This document shows, piece by piece, positions 57,946 through 64,000 of a stretch of 64,000 nt of DNA (its first letter is position 1; the number at the start of each line of letters is the position of its first letter). The translations under genes were made by a program, and so were the position numbers. The notes under the pieces were generated by a model. The model ran no database searches. It saw nothing but the letters and a program-made list of their open reading frames with translations, and was not told where the DNA came from. The stretch comes from Lacibacter cauensis (lineage in GTDB: Bacteria; Bacteroidota; Bacteroidia; Chitinophagales; Chitinophagaceae). The DNA lies in the NCBI RefSeq assembly GCF_007830055.1, contig NZ_VLLE01000004.1:1-64000 (forward strand), read 5' to 3'.

Positions 57946-58974
57946 TTAAAACCTCGGACAGAGGCTTTGCCTGCGTTGGCTTTTATCGCCAAAGTATTCG
58001 CTGTAATAACCGTTTTTGATCAAAGAAAATTCATAGGCCCCGTTTGCATTATTGAAGCGTGCAAGGTTACTTGTTGTAGCATCATAGGTGAACGTAAAGC
58101 GAATGTCTTTCCATTCAAGCCCAATCATAGCAACCGCAGCATCATTCCAGCGGTAATAGGCTCCGCCAAAAACTACTACACTTCCATCGCCCAAAACATT
58201 GTGTGCAAGGTTACCGCCAAACACCAACTCATTGGCTTTTGCCTGTGATGAAAAATAAGCGTTGGGATTGACAATCCAATCGTCATTTACTTTAAAGCTT
58301 CCGTTTAAGAAACCAATGTAACGGCGTGGCACTTCATTAATACCGTTGCTGAAAAATGTTTCTTTGGGTTTGTTGATGTGATGTACCGAAACACCTGCAT
58401 TGATATAGGTATTCTCCGTCGGGAAATACGCATAATTCATTCCTACCTGTAAATCGAAATAAGAAGTATTCGGATTATTTAAAACAGATTCGCCGGTAGG
58501 TGCGCCTGCATCAAAAAACTTTCCGTTCCATTGATTGTCGAATGTAAGCTTTGTAACATCTAATCGCTTGTTGGCATAACCTGCATTAAACCCTGCGCTC
58601 AACAAACTGCTTAAACCAATCATCTGGTGATATGCAACTGAAGCATACACTTTATTGGAACGGAGGTTACCTCGCCCGGCAACATCATTCAACAACACTG
58701 CACCTAAACCCACCCATCCGTTTTCAATTTTATTGCGGAACACCTGCGCATCGCCCCATACACTCGATGTACGGTAGGGCACAGGTATTGAGGTCCACTG
58801 ATTACGAAAGTTGCCGCCAATACGATAATCTGCTTCAGGAATAAATCCTGTATTCGCAGGGTTGGTTGTTAACGGCGAATTCATAAACTGAGAAAAATGC
58901 AAATCCTGTGCTGCTGCAGTTATATGCAGCAACAATAATAATAACGCAGCACCGGTAATTCGTTTACACATCAT
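57946..58974 (-). CDS. PorP/SprF family type IX secretion system membrane protein
   Basis: 342 residues: signal peptide (1-22, AAAQ), then LHFSQFMNSPLTTNPANTGFIPEADYRIGG, the PorP/SprF N-terminal signature, and a beta-barrel-like body (YRIGGNFRNQWTSIP, VAYHQMIGLSSLLSAGFNAGY, WVGLGAVLL). PorP/SprF proteins sit in the outer membrane and attach cargo that carries type B C-terminal sorting domains. The next gene downstream on the same strand is on the other side of an 80-bp gap upstream: the large T9SS cargo at 59055, likely its partner. Confidence 0.95.
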   Translation of the reverse strand: MMCKRITGAALLLLLLHITAAAQDLHFSQFMNSPLTTNPANTGFIPEADYRIGGNFRNQWTSIPVPYRTSSVWGDAQVFRNKIENGWVGLGAVLLNDVAGRGNLRSNKVYASVAYHQMIGLSSLLSAGFNAGYANKRLDVTKLTFDNQWNGKFFDAGAPTGESVLNNPNTSYFDLQVGMNYAYFPTENTYINAGVSVHHINKPKETFFSNGINEVPRRYIGFLNGSFKVNDDWIVNPNAYFSSQAKANELVFGGNLAHNVLGDGSVVVFGGAYYRWNDAAVAMIGLEWKDIRFTFTYDATTSNLARFNNANGAYEFSLIKNGYYSEYFGDKSQRRQSLCPRF

Positions 58975-59054
58975 AGCTCATCATTTAAGCATTTGTTTCG
59001 CTGTCGGTCTTGGGTTTGGTCAATCTGCAGGATATTCGGGTACTGAATTGCTCA

Positions 59055-62000
59055 TTAACGTATCAACGTAACGTCTCCTTTCTTCTTTAGTTTTTCGCCG
59101 GTAAAATATTCCACATCTAAAGTCCAGGCGTAAGCATCCATTGGTTGTGGAATGCCTTTGTATTTCCCATCCCAGCCAATGTTTTGTGTGCGGCTTTCAA
59201 ACACCATTAAGCCCTGTCTGTTGTACACACGCAACGTCATTTTGGTAATACCAAAACCACGTACCATAAACACATCGTTAATGCCATCGCCATTGGGTGT
59301 AAAGGCCGATGGCAGATCATTTACAATATTGATGATGGCTTCTACAGGAATACATACGGAATCCACACAACCTGCAGCATTGGTTACCGTTTGGCAAACA
59401 GTATTAATGCCCGGCGATGTATACTGATGAATGGGATCACGAAGATTGGATGTATCACCATCGCCAAATTCGTACAACCATTTTACAACATCGGCAGATG
59501 CTGTACTTGTAAAACGTGTAGGCGTATTTTCCTGCGATGGATTCGGACTGTATGTAAAGCCGGCTGTTGGCGGACCAACTGCCTGGAATGTACGTTCGGT
59601 AGAATCTACTGCGTTACAACTGTTCGGGTTAAAAATATATTGTTTGATGGTGTAGGTGCCGGGTGTATTGTACGTAAACCCGGGCGAACGGTTAGTAGAT
59701 GTTTGTCCATCGCTGCTTACCCACAGATAAGTCAACGCACCAAGCGATGTATCTACTACATTAACCGTATCCGGTACACATACATTCGATACACGGAAGC
59801 CGGCTTTTATGTTATCAATAACCTGGAAGTTGACAAAGCCCGATGAATCGCCAAGGTTGCAATAATTTGAATCGATCAATACCAAACGAACATTGTACGA
59901 ACCAACACCCGGGAACGTATGTGCAATTGGCGGAGCAAAGCCGGGTATGGTATCATTCTTCGAACCATCGCCCCACACCCACATAAACGATTTCAGACCA
60001 AATGGTCTTGATGCTGTTCGTATATCGCTGGTGTTTGTGAAATTAAACGTTAAGCTGTTGCAGTTCTGTCTTGCAAAGTTGAAACCAACATCAACCGAAT
60101 CGGTCGTAACACGAATACGCATCATTGCCGAATCTTTTACATTACAGGAGTTACTGTCAATACCAATCACTTTTACATCAAAGAAACCGGTAGTCGTGTA
60201 CGTATGTGTGAAAGGGTTGGATGTGGTGGTATCGTTCCTTGAACCATCGCCCCAAATCCAGATGTATTGTTTTGCTTTACGGATTGTATCGGTAAACTGA
60301 ATTGTAGCAGGCAAACAGAAGTTTAATTGTTTGGCACCAACAGCACGCAACGATACATCAATACCTGCCAGATCGAAACGCATCTTCACCATACCAAGAT
60401 TACAACCGCTGCCTCCGGCCGGGTTTACATTACCGTACACACCCGCCGAAATAGGGAATGGCGATGTTAACGGGGTACCACTGTTTACATTTTTACAGTT
60501 GGCACAAAGCGCTTGGTAAATAACACCATTGGCGTCAAAACGGCTGGTACCACCATCTACGTGTTCCAAACCGCCACCGCCGCCTAACTGGCCAAAGAAG
60601 CTGCCGTATAATTGTGAGGCTGCATTTTTCTGTAATACAAAAAAGTAAAAATCGCTGCCATCGGTGTTTCGCTGAAATGCATCAGGTGTAACCGGCAAGC
60701 CAGTTGTGCCTGCACTGGGATAACCTGTACCTCCAAAGTTGTTGGCTCCACCGCCCCAACCGGATACGTACACGTTTTCGCAATTATCTACCAGAAAAGC
60801 AACCGGTGAAATATTAGGACTTAAAGCACCATTTGTTCCAAAGGTTGTTGAGTATACAAACGCACTTAAATCGGGACGCAGCTTCGCAATAAATTGTCTT
60901 GAATTGGGCACTGAGTAAGTTGCATTCAATACCGGCCAACTACCGGTAGTGGTGCCCATTACATAAGGAAACCCTTTACTATCGAACTGCACACCATATA
61001 CAATATCGATATTACCTGTACCCAGGTATGTAGAACGGTTTAAACTAACCGAACCTCCATTGTCCTGTAAACGGGCAAGGTATCCATCGGCTAAACCACC
61101 ATTATAAGTAGTTTGCAGTGTACCGCCCGCACCCAATGGAAAATTGGTACTGCCGGTACCGCCACCAACATAAATATTTGCGGGGTTTAGCGGATCGTAG
61201 CTCAACACAAAACCGGCATCATCGCCTGAGCCACCAAGTACTGTGCTCCAGATAACAGCGTTTGCATTGGCATTTATTTTCAACACAACTGCATCTTGGT
61301 TGCCACTTAAACCCGATTGAAACCCATTTTGAACAGGAAAGCTTGTGGTACTGCCTGCAGCACCCGGTGATCTTGTTGAGGAGGCCAGTAATATATTTCC
61401 ATCGGCAGCAAAAATCACCTCACTGCGACCATCATCGCCATAAAAACGCTGTAATGAGTTTGCGCCGCCACGACTGGCTGTAATATTTACACCGTCATCA
61501 CCGGTACCACCAATGCGTAATGAGCCAATGATTGCAGTACCTGTAGGATTGATTTTTGTAACAAAAATATCGTAGCCACCACCTGCACCAACCAGTGTTC
61601 CGGGAAAGTTTGCACCAGAGTTTGTACGTCCGGCAATAACAAGATTTCCTGCAGCGTCGGCAATTAAACTGTGCGGCTGATCGAGACCGTTACCCCCTAA
61701 ATAGGTGGCATAAATCCGTGTTCTTCCATCGGGCGAAAGTTTGATGATCGCAATATCCGGCGGCACACCTGAGCCGCCTCCCGGACCACCACCACCTGTA
61801 CTTTGTATGGCGCCTGCTGTAACAGGAAAGCCTGTTGGCTGTGCAATACCACCGCCAAAAAAACTTCCGTCGGCACCCGGTGTTGCTGTAAAACCCCAGT
61901 TATCTGCCGTGCTGCGGCTAAAAGATGAGAACACCAATGTAGGATCGATGATTAGCACTGTTGATTTATTGTAGGCACTTACATCGAAGCTCACCGTATT

Positions 62001-62684
62001 ACCTGTTACCTTGTATTTATTACCCACTACTTCCCGTTTGCCATTTACAAACTGGTACGAATAAGGTTTCAACTCACGGGCTTCACCAACCGATGTAGAA
62101 ACAATCAGCTCACTACTGCGGATGCTGATTTTGTCGGCGCCTTCGTAACGCATCTGAATATTGGAAACATCGGCACCAGGATGAACAACAAGATCGTACT
62201 TCAGCTGATCGTCTTGTACATAATAGCGCACATCGATATTCGGATAAACATTTTTATAGGTAATTGCCTGGTAAGTTTTACAACCGCTTGCCCATTTAGA
62301 AGGATCATTTCCAATAAAATAATTCTCAACGCCCGGTAATGGCTTTTCCATGATGGGGGTTGAATTGAAATTTCCTCCAAGGAATTTTACCCGAAAAGCA
62401 TGTGCCCTCAATTTATCGGGAGCTGTACGGAATTGTTGTTTAGCTGTTGAATCAAATCCATGACCATGATTAAACTCAGCCAATCGGAGATAATCTTCCG
62501 GATGATTGATTAAGATACTGTACCCGTCTTTGGTTAAGAAGAAAGCACTGTTGCCGGCTTCGGTTTTAAAGTGCACCTGTGCATCCCACTGCCCTTTGTT
62601 TTCTACAAAATACAATTGTGCAAAGCTGCACAGCGGTACAGCCAGTAACAGAAACGGAACAGAAAGGAGTCGGAGTACTTTCAT
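59055..62684 (-). CDS. Large T9SS cargo: SBBP beta-propeller, PKD domains and type B C-terminal domain
   Basis: 1209 residues. Signal peptide (1-22), then an N-terminal domain with VENKGQWDAQVHFKTEAGN (DUF7948-like). Residues about 240-790 carry SBBP-like propeller repeats (YLGGNGLDQPHSLIADAAGN; LGGSGDDAGFVLSYD). At least four PKD-type domains follow (about 800-1110; WIWGDGSRND, WVWGDGSKND, EFGDGDTSN). The C-terminal 85 residues are the type B sorting signal (AFTPNGDGINDVFMVRGFG ... WDGKYKG), which directs secretion and surface attachment through T9SS. Transcribed just upstream of the PorP/SprF gene. Confidence 0.95.
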   Translation of the reverse strand: MKVLRLLSVPFLLLAVPLCSFAQLYFVENKGQWDAQVHFKTEAGNSAFFLTKDGYSILINHPEDYLRLAEFNHGHGFDSTAKQQFRTAPDKLRAHAFRVKFLGGNFNSTPIMEKPLPGVENYFIGNDPSKWASGCKTYQAITYKNVYPNIDVRYYVQDDQLKYDLVVHPGADVSNIQMRYEGADKISIRSSELIVSTSVGEARELKPYSYQFVNGKREVVGNKYKVTGNTVSFDVSAYNKSTVLIIDPTLVFSSFSRSTADNWGFTATPGADGSFFGGGIAQPTGFPVTAGAIQSTGGGGPGGGSGVPPDIAIIKLSPDGRTRIYATYLGGNGLDQPHSLIADAAGNLVIAGRTNSGANFPGTLVGAGGGYDIFVTKINPTGTAIIGSLRIGGTGDDGVNITASRGGANSLQRFYGDDGRSEVIFAADGNILLASSTRSPGAAGSTTSFPVQNGFQSGLSGNQDAVVLKINANANAVIWSTVLGGSGDDAGFVLSYDPLNPANIYVGGGTGSTNFPLGAGGTLQTTYNGGLADGYLARLQDNGGSVSLNRSTYLGTGNIDIVYGVQFDSKGFPYVMGTTTGSWPVLNATYSVPNSRQFIAKLRPDLSAFVYSTTFGTNGALSPNISPVAFLVDNCENVYVSGWGGGANNFGGTGYPSAGTTGLPVTPDAFQRNTDGSDFYFFVLQKNAASQLYGSFFGQLGGGGGLEHVDGGTSRFDANGVIYQALCANCKNVNSGTPLTSPFPISAGVYGNVNPAGGSGCNLGMVKMRFDLAGIDVSLRAVGAKQLNFCLPATIQFTDTIRKAKQYIWIWGDGSRNDTTTSNPFTHTYTTTGFFDVKVIGIDSNSCNVKDSAMMRIRVTTDSVDVGFNFARQNCNSLTFNFTNTSDIRTASRPFGLKSFMWVWGDGSKNDTIPGFAPPIAHTFPGVGSYNVRLVLIDSNYCNLGDSSGFVNFQVIDNIKAGFRVSNVCVPDTVNVVDTSLGALTYLWVSSDGQTSTNRSPGFTYNTPGTYTIKQYIFNPNSCNAVDSTERTFQAVGPPTAGFTYSPNPSQENTPTRFTSTASADVVKWLYEFGDGDTSNLRDPIHQYTSPGINTVCQTVTNAAGCVDSVCIPVEAIINIVNDLPSAFTPNGDGINDVFMVRGFGITKMTLRVYNRQGLMVFESRTQNIGWDGKYKGIPQPMDAYAWTLDVEYFTGEKLKKKGDVTLIR

Positions 62685-62755
62685 GAGTTTTGATGCTGAT
62701 CTAATGGACTTTGAATTTAATTATTTAAAACGGAAATACCCCGGCACATATTTCA

Positions 62756-64000
62756 TTACGCAACTTTACTCCATTCCGTTTTTCCTTTTTTCGACAACAG
62801 GTAGTTTTTTAACAGCAAATTTTCTGCCGAAGAAAGATCAGGATCGCTTTGCAGCAGTTCGTCGCTAAAGATTTTTGCCTGTTCCAGAATTTCTTTGTCT
62901 TGGACTATGCTTGCAAGCTTAAAGTTTAACGTACCGCTTTGTCTTGTTCCTTCAATATCGCCCGGCCCTCTCAGCTCAAGATCCTTTTCTGCTATCAAAA
63001 AACCATCATTGGTAGCACACATTATCTTTAACCGTTCTCGGGCATCATTCGTTAATTTACTCCCTGTTAAAAGAATGCAAAAACTCTGTTCGCTGCCCCG
63101 GCCAACCCTTCCACGAAGCTGATGCAGTTGCGAAAGACCAAAACGTTCGGCACTTTCCATCACCATCACACTCGCATTGGGCACATCTACTCCCACTTCA
63201 ATTACGGTTGTGGCCACCATAATCTGCGTGTCGTTTGTTTTAAACCGCATCATGTTGGTATCCTTCACCTCGGGTTTTTGTTTACCATGCACCATGCTGA
63301 TGTAGTACTGCGGTTCAGGAAAAAATGCTTTCACTTCTTCATACCCCTTCATCAGGTTTTCAAAATCCATTTTCGAACTTTCTTCAATCAGCGGATAAAT
63401 GAAATAAGCCTGCCGTCCTTTGGCAATTTCCTGCTTTACAAAATCCATGATCGATGGCCGGGCTGTTTCGTACCGGTGAACGGTTGTAACAGGTTTCCGG
63501 CCCGGAGGTAATTCATCCATTACACTGTAATCCAGGTCGCCATAGGCTGTCATTGCCATGGTGCGTGGAATGGGCGTTGCCGTCATCACCAATACATGTG
63601 GCGGCAGCTTGCCTTTGGTTTGCAGTTCGGCCCGTTGGGCAACACCAAAGCGATGTTGTTCATCAACAATAGCCAGCCCAAGGTTTTGAAACTGCACCGG
63701 ATCTTCAATGAGCGCATGTGTACCTACGATTAATTGAATATCGCCCGATTGCAAACCCTCTAATATTTTTTCTCTTTCCTTTTTTTTGGTTGAACCGGTA
63801 AGCAGTTTAACTGTTAGCGGCATTTCCCGCAAAAGATTCGACAGACTGTTGAAATGTTGCTGGGCAAGAATTTCGGTTGGCGCCATTAAACAGCTTTGGT
63901 AACCGTTATCGGCCGCCAGTAACATGCTTAACAAGGCAACAATGGTTTTACCGCTGCCTACATCGCCCTGCAGCAAACGATTCATTTGGTGACCACGTGC
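62756..64000 (-). CDS. recG: ATP-dependent DNA helicase RecG, 5' end outside the window
   Basis: C-terminal 414 codons of RecG, a helicase that remodels stalled replication forks and branch-migrates Holliday junctions. The reading frame runs off the window end at 64000 (residues ARGHQ precede the Met at 63985, so this Met is not the start). Helicase motifs: Walker A GDVGSGKT, DEQHRFGV (motif II), TATPIPRTMAM (motif III), VGVDVPNASVMV, and motif VI QLRGRVGRG. The C-terminal part FLIAEKDLELRGPGDIEGTRQSG is typical of RecG. The gene is read toward the T9SS cargo, whose start lies 72 bp downstream. Confidence 0.96.
   Translation of the reverse strand, partial: ARGHQMNRLLQGDVGSGKTIVALLSMLLAADNGYQSCLMAPTEILAQQHFNSLSNLLREMPLTVKLLTGSTKKKEREKILEGLQSGDIQLIVGTHALIEDPVQFQNLGLAIVDEQHRFGVAQRAELQTKGKLPPHVLVMTATPIPRTMAMTAYGDLDYSVMDELPPGRKPVTTVHRYETARPSIMDFVKQEIAKGRQAYFIYPLIEESSKMDFENLMKGYEEVKAFFPEPQYYISMVHGKQKPEVKDTNMMRFKTNDTQIMVATTVIEVGVDVPNASVMVMESAERFGLSQLHQLRGRVGRGSEQSFCILLTGSKLTNDARERLKIMCATNDGFLIAEKDLELRGPGDIEGTRQSGTLNFKLASIVQDKEILEQAKIFSDELLQSDPDLSSAENLLLKNYLLSKKGKTEWSKVA

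Overview
The window comes from a member of the Bacteroidota, most likely family Chitinophagaceae (inference). Supporting signs are promoters of the TTTG / TANNTTTG type (-33/-7), a PorP/SprF protein next to a large type IX secretion (T9SS) cargo, a SusC/TonB-type outer-membrane beta-barrel receptor, DUF4476 proteins, Rossmann/LOG and SSS-family genes typical of the group, and the long SecA of this phylum. It is a normal chromosomal region. I see no prophage, insertion sequence, integron, CRISPR array, toxin-antitoxin pair or defence island.

Layout. Positions 69-5460 hold a complete ribosomal RNA operon on the minus strand (16S, tRNA-Ile, tRNA-Ala, 23S, 5S) with two tandem promoters, boxA-like motifs, precursor-processing stems for 16S and 23S, and a terminator. 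Positions 5532-7583 (-) hold a DUF4476 protein and truA. Positions 7734-11224 (+) hold an exported M1 aminopeptidase and an S1/P1 nuclease. Positions 11332-13210 (-) are a LemA/TPM/TPM operon. Positions 13417-16522 (-) encode gapA, an unknown lipoprotein and pgk, followed by a lone tRNA-Glu (+) with its own promoter and terminator. Positions 16938-20577 (-) hold a membrane-tethered papain-like protease, a hotdog protein and a beta-CASP nuclease. Positions 21213-26992 (-) hold secA, deoC, a SPOR protein and an M20 amidohydrolase.

Positions 27403-42157 run mainly on the plus strand: TonB-type receptor, atpG, scpB, lysA, maeB (malic enzyme fused to a phosphotransacetylase-like domain), an MlaE/MlaF-type lipid transporter pair, a DUF4198 protein, a small membrane protein, sucD, a small secreted protein, a pentapeptide-repeat protein and a methyltransferase. 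A second DUF4476 gene (-) and a very large alpha-2-macroglobulin gene (+) follow. Positions 49391-55257 (-) are a five-gene run (SSS transporter, O-methyltransferase, LysM glucosaminidase, hpt, VWA protein). The rest holds a LOG-family gene (+) and, on the minus strand, an FAD-linked oxidase with a small outer-membrane protein, PorP/SprF with its 1209-residue T9SS cargo, and the 3' part of recG, cut by the window end.

How the genes fit together. Most are housekeeping: translation (rRNA, tRNA, truA), central carbon (gapA, pgk, maeB, sucD), energy (atpG), chromosome maintenance (scpB, recG), lysine/peptidoglycan precursor supply (lysA), protein export (secA) and salvage (deoC, hpt). The cell-envelope set (A2M, T9SS cargo with PorP, LysM glucosaminidase, VWA protein, papain-like protease, TPM/LemA proteins) gives the window its character. 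I found no convincing new multi-gene system. The best leads are the unknown lipoprotein inside the glycolytic gapA-pgk cluster, structured intergenic DNA upstream of the A2M gene, a terminator whose T-tract appears to double as the next gene's promoter, and several promoters that would give leaderless or nearly leaderless mRNAs.
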